Below are positions 33,809 to 41,779 of a stretch of DNA of 64,000 nt, one piece after another. Numbering within the stretch: the stretch's first letter is position 1; each line of letters opens with the position of its first letter. Source of the stretch: Butyricicoccus_A sp963601915 (GTDB lineage Bacteria; Bacillota; Clostridia; Oscillospirales; Butyricicoccaceae); assembly GCA_963601915.1 (NCBI GenBank), contig CAVCGL010000004.1, positions 1 through 64,000 on the forward strand, read 5' to 3'. The translations under genes and the position numbers were made by a program. The notes below the pieces were generated by a model. It ran no database searches, was not told the origin of the DNA, and was given only the letters and a program-made list of their open reading frames with translations.

Positions 33809-33993
33809 AAAAATCAATCCATTGGATATACATACAAAATAACAAGAGATAAACGATGAGTTCTTGTAAAATTTTCCTGATTTAAGCTTTTTCCAGTTTA
33901 TTCAAGTTCATTCATGAATTTCCATGATAAACTAAAATCATCCTTTATCGGATGAGACAAGAATAGGGCTGAAAAAAGAAAAGGGAAATATAT

Positions 33994-35736
33994 ATGACAA
34001 AACCGTTGACAGGCAAGCCGAGCGTAGATCGCCCGTGGATGCAGTATTATCCGCCACAGATGATTGAAGGGCTGCATATTCCGGAGCAGACAATCGCTGA
34101 GTATTTGGAGGAACGCTGCCCAGGAGCCGACGTTGCGGCAATGCATTACTACGGTACAGATATTTCGTGGAAAGAAGTAAACGAACAGGTTGACAAAACT
34201 GCTCGCGCATTGCGTGCATTGGGATTTGGTGAAGGGGATGAAATCCCGGTGTTCTTGCGTGCGGTTCCGGAATTTTTGTATCTGCTTCTGGCAGCAGAGC
34301 GAATCGGCGCATCGCTGCTGTGCCGCGATAATACGATTGAAGAAAATGTAGCGGCAGTAAAAAAATCCGGTGCGAAGATGATTTTTGCCCATGATTTTCT
34401 GCCGCATGATGATTTGAATGCTTATCGCAACAAGGCCGGTGTACACGGTGCGGTTTTGCTCAGCCCGCTGCACAGCGCGAAGCGGACAAAAATTCCTGAC
34501 CACTGTTGGGACTATATTGATTCGCTCTACGGGGATGATCCGGCGTATGGCCCGTGCACCATGTCCTGGGATGCCTTTTTGGACTTGGGAGCAGAATTTC
34601 AGGGCACAGTAGAAGCAGCAAGAGACATTGATCGGCCGTTGTTCCGTGCATATACCAGCGGATCTACTGGCCCGTCTAAGCAGGTCATTCATTCTGCACA
34701 TACAATGATCGGCAATATGCATCAGATGAACTTCTACGGTGGTTCCAGCGATTTCCGTCCGACATGGATGGTTACGCAGCTGCCGCCAGCGCTGGTTGCC
34801 GTTGTTGTAGCCATGATGCTCATGCCGCTGGCTTCCAACAAGTTGCTGATTTTATCTCCGTTTGTTGATGCCAATGATGTAGACTTGGAACTGATGCGCT
34901 ATCGTCCGAACTCTTGGCCGATTATCCCGATGTTTATTGAGGTTGTGATGCGCAACGGACGCATTCCAGATGATTATGATATGTCTCATCTGCTCGCTGC
35001 CGGTGCAGGATGCGAAGCGTATAATAACAATCAGCTCAAGCGCGCACAGAAATTTTTAGATGACCACAATTGCCATATCCGCTTTACCACAGGCTATGGA
35101 TGCAGTGAGGCAGGCTCCAATATGACGCTGCCAATGACACCGCATCCGATTAAGGACGGCAATGTTGGTGTGCCAATGCCGCTGACGCTGATATCGATTT
35201 TCAAGCCGGGTACGGATCAAGAACTGACCTATAACACAGTAGGTGAGATTTGTCAGTGTGGCCCGGGAACGATGATTGGATACGATGATCCGAAGGCAAC
35301 TGCTAAGGCAATTAAAATTCATTCGGATGGCAGAAGATGGCTGCATACCGGTGATATTGGCTATATGCTGGAGGACGGCACGATTTACACGCTCACGCGC
35401 GGTTCTGCACAGCGCTATGGAGGCGGAGAATTGATGACGCTTCCAATGGAAAACCGTCTGGCCGATGCGAATATTGAAGGCATTGATGATGAATTTTTTG
35501 TTATCATTCAGGATCCGGAGCATCATCATTGTTTTGTACCATATTTGTTTGTCGTACTCAATGACGGATATACGGTGGATGACATTCGGGAAGAAGTGGC
35601 AGCGTGTTTGGAGGATTACATGCAGCCGGTTGAAATTTACGCCTTGCCGGAACGTCCGTTCTTCCACTTTAAGACCAACCGCATTGGCATGGTAAAGGCG
35701 ATTTGTGAGGGGACTTTGGACGAAGTAAGCGTATAA
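33994..35736 (+). CDS. divergent AMP-forming acyl-CoA synthetase-like enzyme (copy 2)
   Basis: This 580-residue paralogue of the enzyme at 24051 aligns from end to end with almost no gaps. It keeps YTSGSTGPSKQVIHS, TTGYGCSEAGSN, WLHTGDIGYMLEDG and the C-terminal FFHFKTNRIG with the probable catalytic lysine; the unusual hinge reads LTRGSAQRYGGGELMTLP. The strongest differences are in the N-terminal third and around residues 240-290 and 360-400, so substrate choice may differ. AAGGGAAA lies before the ATG. It is followed by an MFS carrier 57 bases downstream, separated by a perfect hairpin, suggesting import and activation of one carboxylate. Confidence 0.86.
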   Translation: MTKPLTGKPSVDRPWMQYYPPQMIEGLHIPEQTIAEYLEERCPGADVAAMHYYGTDISWKEVNEQVDKTARALRALGFGEGDEIPVFLRAVPEFLYLLLAAERIGASLLCRDNTIEENVAAVKKSGAKMIFAHDFLPHDDLNAYRNKAGVHGAVLLSPLHSAKRTKIPDHCWDYIDSLYGDDPAYGPCTMSWDAFLDLGAEFQGTVEAARDIDRPLFRAYTSGSTGPSKQVIHSAHTMIGNMHQMNFYGGSSDFRPTWMVTQLPPALVAVVVAMMLMPLASNKLLILSPFVDANDVDLELMRYRPNSWPIIPMFIEVVMRNGRIPDDYDMSHLLAAGAGCEAYNNNQLKRAQKFLDDHNCHIRFTTGYGCSEAGSNMTLPMTPHPIKDGNVGVPMPLTLISIFKPGTDQELTYNTVGEICQCGPGTMIGYDDPKATAKAIKIHSDGRRWLHTGDIGYMLEDGTIYTLTRGSAQRYGGGELMTLPMENRLADANIEGIDDEFFVIIQDPEHHHCFVPYLFVVLNDGYTVDDIREEVAACLEDYMQPVEIYALPERPFFHFKTNRIGMVKAICEGTLDEVSV

Positions 35737-35746
35737 GCACACAAAA

Positions 35747-35775
35747 GGCATAGGACACATCGTGTGTCCTATGCC
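35747..35775 (+). promoter_or_regulatory. perfect intercistronic hairpin between ligase and MFS genes
   Basis: GGCATAGGACACA (35747-35759) pairs with TGTGTCCTATGCC (35763-35775) over a three-base loop. No T run follows, and it ends five bases before the GGGGGA ribosome-binding site, so it could stabilise or process the message rather than terminate it, or act as a weak terminator. Confidence 0.6.
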
Positions 35776-35792
35776 AAATGGGGGAATGTTCT

Positions 35793-37067
35793 ATGAAAAA
35801 GAAGCACTTTTCAGGTTGGAGCGTTGTGGCGGCAATGTTCTTGTTTTCCTTTTTTGCCACAGCGATCTACAGCAATTGTCTGTCGTTATATATGCATCCG
35901 GTCTGCGATAGTCTTCAATTGTCCAGTACCACACCGTGGTCTATGATCAATCTGATTGCGGCATTTGCCAGTGCCGGCGGTGCCATGGCGATTGCCGGGC
36001 TGTATCAGAGAAAAAATTTTAAGCTGTTTATGCTGATTTGCATTGCGGCAAGCGGTGCGCTGTTTGCCTTGGCAAGTCTCTGTACGGCAATTTGGCAGTT
36101 TTATATTGTCTTTTGCCTCAGCAATATTTTCCTTGCCGGATTGACACAGCTGCCGATTTCCGTCTTGATTACTGCGTGGTTTGAAGACAAACGTTCCGTT
36201 GCAATGTCTATTGCGTTTTGCGGTTCTGGTGTTGGCACCGCAATCTGGTCGCCGGTTTTGTCCAGAATTATTGCGTCGAGTGACATCGGATACAAACACG
36301 CATTTGTATTTAGCGGAGCTGTGGTAACGGTCGCATTGGTCATTATCTGCCTGCTGTTTGTCAAGCGTTGTCCGGAAGAATATGGACAGGAGCCGTATCG
36401 TCAGGGGGATAGCGAAAAAGGCGAACAGAGTTCAGAGCAGTCTTGGGCTGGCGTGACCAAAAAGACAGCGACAAAGTCCAGTGCATTTGGCGCAATGGTT
36501 GGCACCGTAATGCTGGTAGGTGCCTTGGCATCTGGTGTCACGACGCATGTCCCAAATTATTTGATGTCTGTCGGCTGGACGACAGAAGGAACAGGGTATA
36601 TTTTATCTGTATATTCCATTGTCGTTTTGATTGCCACGATTATTGCGGGATTTATGATGGATCGTTGGGGCATTCAAAAAACAGTGTTTGCCATGGCGGT
36701 TCTGATTGTACTCGGTATGATTTGCCTGTACGTATCAGAATTTAATAGGAATTTCGCTTGGGGATACTGCATTTTCTTCGGACTTACGATGAGCTTACCG
36801 AGAATGCTTCCGTCTATTTTGACTTCTACGGTATTCGGCACAAAGGACTATGCGGGAATCTATGCGTTCTTGAACCTATTCTTCCTGATTGGTGCGGCGG
36901 TCGGTTCGGTGCTGACGAGCATCTTGCAGGGTATTTTAGGCTATGGCATCACGTGGATGATTTATGCGGGATTCGCTATCTTGCTGTTCTGTTGCGTGAC
37001 GGTTGCACTGTCTAACGGAAATAAACTTCGTACAGCATATCCGGATGGAGAGCTGGCGCAAACGTGA
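35793..37067 (+). CDS. MFS transporter (monocarboxylate/OFA-like)
   Basis: The 424-residue protein has the layout of a 12-helix major facilitator, with a hydrophilic central loop (about residues 190-225: CPEEYGQEPYRQGDSEKGEQ) between two six-helix halves. The segment ITAWFEDKRSVAMSIAFCGSGVG resembles the helix 4-5 region of monocarboxylate/OFA-type carriers, which move organic anions. GGGGGA precedes ATG 35793; an earlier ATG at 35778 has no ribosome-binding site. Pairing with the ligase upstream suggests it imports the acid that the ligase activates. Confidence 0.85.
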   Translation: MKKKHFSGWSVVAAMFLFSFFATAIYSNCLSLYMHPVCDSLQLSSTTPWSMINLIAAFASAGGAMAIAGLYQRKNFKLFMLICIAASGALFALASLCTAIWQFYIVFCLSNIFLAGLTQLPISVLITAWFEDKRSVAMSIAFCGSGVGTAIWSPVLSRIIASSDIGYKHAFVFSGAVVTVALVIICLLFVKRCPEEYGQEPYRQGDSEKGEQSSEQSWAGVTKKTATKSSAFGAMVGTVMLVGALASGVTTHVPNYLMSVGWTTEGTGYILSVYSIVVLIATIIAGFMMDRWGIQKTVFAMAVLIVLGMICLYVSEFNRNFAWGYCIFFGLTMSLPRMLPSILTSTVFGTKDYAGIYAFLNLFFLIGAAVGSVLTSILQGILGYGITWMIYAGFAILLFCCVTVALSNGNKLRTAYPDGELAQT

Positions 37068-37076
37068 GTAAAACAG

Positions 37077-37118
37077 AAAAGGCTGTGTGTGGTGAAAACC
37101 ATACACAGCCTTTTTTAA
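37077..37118 (+). terminator. rho-independent terminator
   Basis: AAGGCTGTGT pairs with ACACAGCCTT and is followed by TTTT; it ends the ligase-MFS operon. Confidence 0.85.
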
Positions 37119-37120
37119 TC

Positions 37121-37149
37121 TTGACAAAACGGATAGCACATGCTAATAT
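37121..37149 (+). promoter_or_regulatory. promoter of the XRE regulator operon
   Basis: TTGACA (37121-37126), 17-base spacer, TAATAT (37144-37149), almost consensus. Confidence 0.8.
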
Positions 37150-37177
37150 GAAGCTAGCTTCACGAGAAGTAAACTTC
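37150..37177 (+). promoter_or_regulatory. paired operator, GAAG-N4-CTTC twice
   Basis: Two palindromes, GAAGCTAGCTTC (37150-37161) and GAAGTAAACTTC (37166-37177), have centres 16 bases apart and lie directly downstream of the -10 box over the transcription start. This is a likely autorepression site for the XRE protein encoded next. Confidence 0.65.
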
Positions 37178-37194
37178 ATATATGAGGAATATCC

Positions 37195-37428
37195 ATGAAA
37201 ACAAAGATCAAAGAATTGCGGCAAGCGGCGGAAATGACACAGGTTCAATTGGCAAAACTGGTTCATGTGTCGTCGCGCACCATTATTTCCATTGAACGAG
37301 GACAATACAATCCATCCCTTATGCTGGCGTATCGCATCGCACAGGTGTTTGGTGTCAGCGTAGAAGAGTTGTGTTGTCTGGAAGAAAACAAGCAGGAGGA
37401 GGACAAGCGATATGAAGCTCTACAATAA
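37195..37428 (+). CDS. small XRE family transcriptional regulator
   Basis: The 77-residue protein is a single HTH_3 domain (IKELRQAAEMTQVQLAKLV, then VSSRTIISIERGQYNPSL) with the GVSVEEL segment that ends this class, followed by a short charged tail. It is typical of the small Firmicute regulators cotranscribed with a membrane protein. Its gene overlaps the next by 17 bases and lies behind a strong promoter with two palindromic sites, so negative autoregulation is likely. Confidence 0.92.
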   Translation: MKTKIKELRQAAEMTQVQLAKLVHVSSRTIISIERGQYNPSLMLAYRIAQVFGVSVEELCCLEENKQEEDKRYEALQ

Positions 37429-37825
37429 GAAACGCGCATCGGATGGCTGGTGGCGTGTCGGTTTGGGCATCCTATGGATCATTTTGGCGATACAAGAGCG
37501 CGAAAGCTGGATAAACTGGATCGTCTCAGGTATCTTTATCTTGGGCGGTATCTGGGATTTGATTCGTGCACGGACAAAGAAATTGACAGAAGAGGAACGC
37601 ATTGAACTGACAGACGAGCGCAATCAAATGCTTCAATTACAAGCAAAAAGTCGAGCATATGATATTATGAATGCGATTTATCTGATAGGTATGATTGCTT
37701 TTTTACTCGCAGCGCAGATTTTTGATATGCAGAAGGCGCTGCATTTGGCAATGGGAATTGGTCTGATCTATGCAATTTCTATGCTTGTAAACAGTATTGT
37801 ATCCAGTTATTACAATGAAATCTAA
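37412..37825 (+). CDS. small membrane protein paired with XRE regulator (DUF2178-like)
   Basis: The 137-residue product has about four predicted transmembrane segments in two pairs (residues 14-28, 34-52, 88-102, 109-131) separated by a charged cytosolic loop containing ELTDERNQMLQLQAKSRAYD, a motif I associate with DUF2178-like proteins found beside small XRE regulators. No function is known; a sensor or modulator of the regulator is possible. It overlaps the regulator gene, with AGGAGGA upstream of its ATG. Confidence 0.78.
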   Translation: MKLYNKKRASDGWWRVGLGILWIILAIQERESWINWIVSGIFILGGIWDLIRARTKKLTEEERIELTDERNQMLQLQAKSRAYDIMNAIYLIGMIAFLLAAQIFDMQKALHLAMGIGLIYAISMLVNSIVSSYYNEI

Positions 37826-37827
37826 AC

Positions 37828-37869
37828 AAAAACCGCCGTATCTGAGATTTTCTCGGATACGGCGGTTTT
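37828..37869. terminator. bidirectional rho-independent terminator
   Basis: AAAACCGCCGTATC pairs with GATACGGCGGTTTT, with A and T runs on either side; it serves the convergent XRE operon and zinc operon. Confidence 0.92.
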
Positions 37870-37881
37870 GTATGATAAAAT

Positions 37882-38721
37882 TTACTTTCTTAACTTTCCG
37901 ATTGCGCAGAACAGCGTGAACGCAACAATGTTGACTGCAACAATGGTCGAGCCGACCGGCGTGCTGGCAAGAATAGAGAGAATAATGCCAAAGAACGCAC
38001 AGCAGACAGACAAAATCGCAGAACAAATGGTTACAGCGCGGAAATTCTGGAAGACACGCATAGCGGACAGCGCCGGAAAGATGACCAGGGCGGAAATCAG
38101 CAGCGAACCGACCAGATTCATCGCCAAGACAATGATAATCGCAATAACAATCGCAATGAGCAGATTGTAGGCGTTGGCGTTGGTTCCGGTGGACAGAGCG
38201 AAATTCTCATCAAAGGTCACGGCGAAAATCTTGTTGTAAAACAGAGTAAAGATCGCAATGACAACGAGGGAGAGAATCACGCACAGCCAGACTTCTCCCT
38301 GTGTCAATGTCAGGATAGAGGTAGAGCCAAACAGCGTGCTGCACACATCGCCGGATACATTGGACGAAGCGGAGAACAAATTCATAATCAGATAACCGAT
38401 GGCCAAGGAGCCGACAGAAATCATGGCAATGGCGGCATCCCCTTTGATTTTGGTGTTTTGTCCTGTGCGCAGCAATAAGATCGCACAGAGAACGGTAATC
38501 GGAAGGACTAAAATCATCTGATTTGACAGGTTGAGCACGGCTGCAATGGCGATGGCACCGAAGGCGACATGGGAAAGTCCGTCTCCAATGAAGGAAAATC
38601 GCTTGAGTACCAAGGTGACGCCGAGCAGAGAAGAGCAGAGTGCAATGAGCACACCGACAATCAGTGCATAGCGGACAAAGGGATACGCAAAGTAAAAGGC
38701 TAATGTATCAAACAAACTCAT
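37882..38721 (-). CDS. znuB: zinc ABC transporter permease
   Basis: The 279-residue permease of the ABC-3 family has eight or nine hydrophobic helices and conserved segments SLLGVTLVLKRFSFIGDGLSHVAFGA and GSLLISALVIFPALSAMRV. It forms the membrane channel of a zinc (or manganese) importer with the ATPase and binding protein encoded upstream. Its start overlaps the znuC stop (4 bases). The identification as a zinc system rests on the Zur-like gene at the head of the operon and the histidine-rich binding protein. Confidence 0.9.
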   Translation of the reverse strand: MSLFDTLAFYFAYPFVRYALIVGVLIALCSSLLGVTLVLKRFSFIGDGLSHVAFGAIAIAAVLNLSNQMILVLPITVLCAILLLRTGQNTKIKGDAAIAMISVGSLAIGYLIMNLFSASSNVSGDVCSTLFGSTSILTLTQGEVWLCVILSLVVIAIFTLFYNKIFAVTFDENFALSTGTNANAYNLLIAIVIAIIIVLAMNLVGSLLISALVIFPALSAMRVFQNFRAVTICSAILSVCCAFFGIILSILASTPVGSTIVAVNIVAFTLFCAIGKLRK

Positions 38722-39431
38722 TGTGCATCGCCTCCTTCCAAAGAAGCAAAGCGCTTGCCAATTTTGCTGTTGAGATATTCAGCTTTGGTGCCGTAAAAGG
38801 ATGTGTCTCCGATGTGGAGAATGTGGCTGGCATAGTGCAGTGCCGCATCCATATCATGAGAGATCATGATAATAGTGATGCCGTCCTGCTTGTTTAGATC
38901 GTCAATCATGCGATACATTTCTGTGGTAACCTTTGGGTCAAGACCGGCAACCGGCTCGTCCAACAGCAAAATCTTCTGTGTCGCACACAGCGCGCGGGCG
39001 AGCAGCACACGCTGCTGTTGGCCGCCGGAAAGCTCTCGATAACACCGTTTTTCCATGCCGTCTAAGCCGAGCTTGTGCATCATTTCTGCCGCCAGTGCCT
39101 TTTCTTTGCGATGATAAAAGGGACGCAAGCCGCAGCGGCCTTGACAGCCGGAAATCACAATTTCACGGACGGATGCCGGAAAATCACGTTGTACCGCTGT
39201 TTGCTGCGGCAGATAGCCGATTTCGTTGGCTTGGAGCCCATCTCCGGTTTCAATGCTGCCGCTGATGGGGGACTGCAAGCGCAGCAGGGTTTTAATCAGG
39301 GTAGATTTACCGGAACCGTTTTCACCGACGATGCACAAATAATCGCCGGTATGAACGGAAAAATCAAATGCTTGTGTAATGGCTCGGCCGTCATAGCCGA
39401 GCACCAAATCCTTACAGGTAATCAATGCCAT
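38718..39431 (-). CDS. znuC: zinc ABC transporter ATP-binding protein
   Basis: The 237-residue ABC ATPase has Walker A GENGSGKSTLIKTLL, the signature LSGGQQQRVLLARAL, Walker B ILLLDEPVAGLD and the switch histidine in MISHDMDAALHYA. It powers uptake through the permease encoded downstream. It sits between the binding protein and permease genes with a 15-base gap upstream. Confidence 0.93.
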   Translation of the reverse strand: MALITCKDLVLGYDGRAITQAFDFSVHTGDYLCIVGENGSGKSTLIKTLLRLQSPISGSIETGDGLQANEIGYLPQQTAVQRDFPASVREIVISGCQGRCGLRPFYHRKEKALAAEMMHKLGLDGMEKRCYRELSGGQQQRVLLARALCATQKILLLDEPVAGLDPKVTTEMYRMIDDLNKQDGITIIMISHDMDAALHYASHILHIGDTSFYGTKAEYLNSKIGKRFASLEGGDAQ

Positions 39432-39446
39432 AGATATAGATGCTCC

Positions 39447-40454
39447 TTATTGCAAAGCTGCCGACAGAACGTGCAGATTGTCCTCCATCACAGAGAGATA
39501 GGTCGTGCCTGATGCGATGTCTTGTGCTGTGACGGTCTGCATGGAGTTGAGCACACGAATCTGCTGATCGCGGCTTTGCGTGTTTTGAATGATGGTATTT
39601 GCAATTTTATCCTTAGAATTCTCAATGGTCAGGATGCTGTGCAGTCCCAATTCATTGATTTTGTTTGCTAAAAAGATGATGGTATCGAAGCTTGCCTCAG
39701 TGTCCGCCGAGCAGCCGGAAAATGCCGCGTAATATGACAGTCCATAGTCGTCTACGAGATAGCGGAACGGGAATCGGTCTGCAAACAGTACCGTGTGAAT
39801 CGGCGCAGCGTCAACAGTGGCCTGATAGTCGGTATCCAGCTGTGCCAGTTTGCCGTTGTATGCCGCGGCATTGACAGAGTAGGCACTGGCGTGCGCTGGA
39901 TCTATGTTGGAGAGACTGTCTGCAATGGCAGAGACGAAGACCTGTGCATTTTTGAGGGAGAGCCAGACATGCTCGTCATATTCTGTCTCTTCTTCATGTT
40001 CGTCCTCATCATCTTCATGATCGTGTCCATGTTCTGCCTGCATTCCTTCGACGACTTCCTCTTCTTTGGCATTTTCGCCGAGAATGTCCATCAGATTGAT
40101 CACCTGCATATTCTTGTTGGTCGCATTTTTGGCAGCGTCTGCTGCCCATGCGTCCGATTCACCACCTGCGTAAATAAACAGATCACAGGTAGAAATGTTC
40201 ATGATGTCCTGGGCGGAAGGCTGATAGCTGTGCATATCCACACCGTTGGCGAGCAAGAAGGTGATTTCTGCCTCATCTGCCTGATTGCCTAACACTTCCC
40301 GCACCCAGTCGTATTCTGGAAAGATGGTTGTGACAATATGAAGGGATTTTTTATCTTGCGTTTGCTCGGTATTGGCAGAGGGCGTTGCTCCGCAGCCGCT
40401 TAACATGCCTGTCAATAGAACCGCTGAGAGAAACAGAGAAAAGAATTTTTTCAT
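39447..40454 (-). CDS. znuA: zinc-binding lipoprotein of the ABC importer
   Basis: The 335-residue protein is a cluster A-I (ZnuA/AdcA) metal-binding lipoprotein. The signal peptide ends in a lipobox (TGMLSGC, Cys21). Metal-binding histidines are expected in GVDMHSYQPS and DEHVWLSL, and a His/Asp/Glu-rich loop (HGHDHEDDEDEHEEE, about residues 144-158) typical of zinc-specific members lies between them. The late acidic ligand is likely in the FDTIIFL/ENSKDK region. The start codon follows the zur stop by three bases. Confidence 0.93.
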   Translation of the reverse strand: MKKFFSLFLSAVLLTGMLSGCGATPSANTEQTQDKKSLHIVTTIFPEYDWVREVLGNQADEAEITFLLANGVDMHSYQPSAQDIMNISTCDLFIYAGGESDAWAADAAKNATNKNMQVINLMDILGENAKEEEVVEGMQAEHGHDHEDDEDEHEEETEYDEHVWLSLKNAQVFVSAIADSLSNIDPAHASAYSVNAAAYNGKLAQLDTDYQATVDAAPIHTVLFADRFPFRYLVDDYGLSYYAAFSGCSADTEASFDTIIFLANKINELGLHSILTIENSKDKIANTIIQNTQSRDQQIRVLNSMQTVTAQDIASGTTYLSVMEDNLHVLSAALQ

Positions 40455-40457
40455 GGG

Positions 40458-40886
40458 TTATGAACCTCCGGATTGTCGGCAATCCTCACAGATGCCATAG
40501 ATAACAGAGCGCGGCGCGTCTACCTGAAAGCCATGATCGCGCATCAAATGCGTGTAAACGGACTCAAGCTCTGTACAATGTAAATGAATCAGCTTGCCGC
40601 ACTTTTCGCACTTACAGTGAAAACAGACGGTAGGATGACAGTGCGATCCCTCGCCCAGATATTCAAAGCAGGCGCTGCTTTTTTCATCGACAACGTACTT
40701 GGCAACCATGCCTTCAGCGACCATGCGGTCCAGATGCCGATAAATTGTCGTTGTGCCGACAGAGATGTTTTTGCTTTTAAAATATTCGTGAATATCGTGC
40801 ACCGTAACATGACTGCCCTGCATGGATTGCAGGTATGAGAGAATTTCTGTCATCTGTTTGGTGCGATATTGAGATTTATTCGCCAT
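40458..40886 (-). CDS. zur: Fur family repressor, probably Zur
   Basis: The 142-residue protein is a Fur-family metalloregulator: an N-terminal winged helix (MTEILSYLQSMQGSHVTVHD, then GTTTIYRHLDRMVAEGMV) and a dimerisation domain with metal ligands (HCHPTVCFHCKCEKCGKLIHLHC) and a structural zinc pair near the end (CEDC). Its place at the head of the znuACB genes and the palindrome in its promoter indicate zinc-dependent autorepression of the operon. A PerR or Fur role is less likely in this context. Confidence 0.9.
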   Translation of the reverse strand: MANKSQYRTKQMTEILSYLQSMQGSHVTVHDIHEYFKSKNISVGTTTIYRHLDRMVAEGMVAKYVVDEKSSACFEYLGEGSHCHPTVCFHCKCEKCGKLIHLHCTELESVYTHLMRDHGFQVDAPRSVIYGICEDCRQSGGS

Positions 40887-40904
40887 AGGTATTGCCTCCG
40901 TAAA

Positions 40905-40921
40905 TTGAAAACCATTTTCAA
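40905..40921 (-). promoter_or_regulatory. Zur-box-like operator
   Basis: The 17-base palindrome TTGAAAACCATTTTCAA has perfect 7-base arms. It lies immediately downstream of the minus-strand -10 box and over the expected transcription start of the zur-znuACB operon. A weaker copy (GAAA-N4-TTTC) occurs at 40953-40964, upstream of the -35 box. Confidence 0.75.
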
Positions 40922-40949
40922 ATTATAGCATGATTTAGAGAAAAGTCAA
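40922..40949 (-). promoter_or_regulatory. promoter of the zur-znuACB operon
   Basis: On the minus strand TTGACT (40944-40949) and TATAAT (40922-40927) are 16 bases apart. Confidence 0.75.
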
Positions 40950-40993
40950 TATGAAACTCATTTCCAATTTCTGTTTTCGCGTTTTGCTCAAAC

Positions 40994-41017
40994 TTAAGAA
41001 AAATTAAGAATTTTTAA
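40994..41017 (+). promoter_or_regulatory. 10-bp-spaced direct repeats, likely response-regulator site
   Basis: TTAAG begins at 40994 and 41004 and TTAA at 41014, giving three repeats one helical turn apart just upstream of the TATAAT at 41042-41047, which lacks a good -35 box. This is the usual geometry for an OmpR-type activator, probably the adjacent regulator itself. Confidence 0.6.
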
Positions 41018-41080
41018 TAGTACAAATGTTGCAATCTTCTGTATAATAGACATAGAAAAAACGAAGGAGCGTGAAACAAT

Positions 41081-41779
41081 ATGACGAGGATTTTGCTGAT
41101 AGAAGACGATGCAGATATTCGGGAAGGTGTTCGACTGCTCCTGTCTGCTGAGGGCTACGAGATACTGGAAGCTGACTGCGGAGAAAAAGGACTAAAACAG
41201 CTGGATGAATCTGTGGATTTGGTGATTTTGGATGTCATGATGCCGGGCATTTCTGGTATTAAGACCTGTGAAGAAATCCGGAAAAAATCCTACGTTCCGG
41301 TACTGTTTCTGACGGCAAAGTCTAGCGAATCGGACAAGGTTATGGGGCTCATGGCCGGCGGCGACGACTATATTATTAAGCCGTTTTCCTATGCCGAATT
41401 GCTGGGGCGCGTCAAGGCTCTGCTGCGGCGGTATCATGTGTATAGCGGAAAGAAATCTGTAGAAGAGGAAGCGGAGGAGACCATGCTTCAAGTGGGAGAT
41501 ATTCGCATCAATGAGCTGTTAAATGAGGTGTGGAAAAACAATCGGCCGATTCGGCTCACGGAAATTGAATATAAGATTTTGTTGCTGCTCATGAAGCATC
41601 ACGGAAAAGTATTTTCTGCGCAGCAAGTATATGAAAACGTTTGGAAGGAGCCGTATTTGTACGCGTCCAACAGTACGATTATGGTGCACATTCGGAATCT
41701 GCGCCTGAAAGTGGAAAATGTACCGGAAAATCCCGAACATATCAAGACGATCTGGGGAAAGGGTTATCGCTTTGAATAA
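41081..41779 (+). CDS. OmpR family response regulator
   Basis: The 232-residue protein has a receiver domain with phosphoacceptor D51 (LVILDVMMPG), acidic pocket D9/D10, T78 and K100, and a C-terminal winged-helix DNA-binding domain (RLTEIEYKILLLLMKHHGKV, then TIMVHIRNLRLKVE and the wing GKGYRFE). It pairs with the histidine kinase encoded immediately downstream and likely controls the ABC exporter genes that follow. AAGGAG precedes the ATG. Confidence 0.95.
   Translation: MTRILLIEDDADIREGVRLLLSAEGYEILEADCGEKGLKQLDESVDLVILDVMMPGISGIKTCEEIRKKSYVPVLFLTAKSSESDKVMGLMAGGDDYIIKPFSYAELLGRVKALLRRYHVYSGKKSVEEEAEETMLQVGDIRINELLNEVWKNNRPIRLTEIEYKILLLLMKHHGKVFSAQQVYENVWKEPYLYASNSTIMVHIRNLRLKVENVPENPEHIKTIWGKGYRFE

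Noticed and set aside
33809..33993. Promoter for the second ligase gene
   Set aside because: Several AT-rich candidates (TAAACT near 33928) lack a -35 partner at proper spacing, so none was reported.
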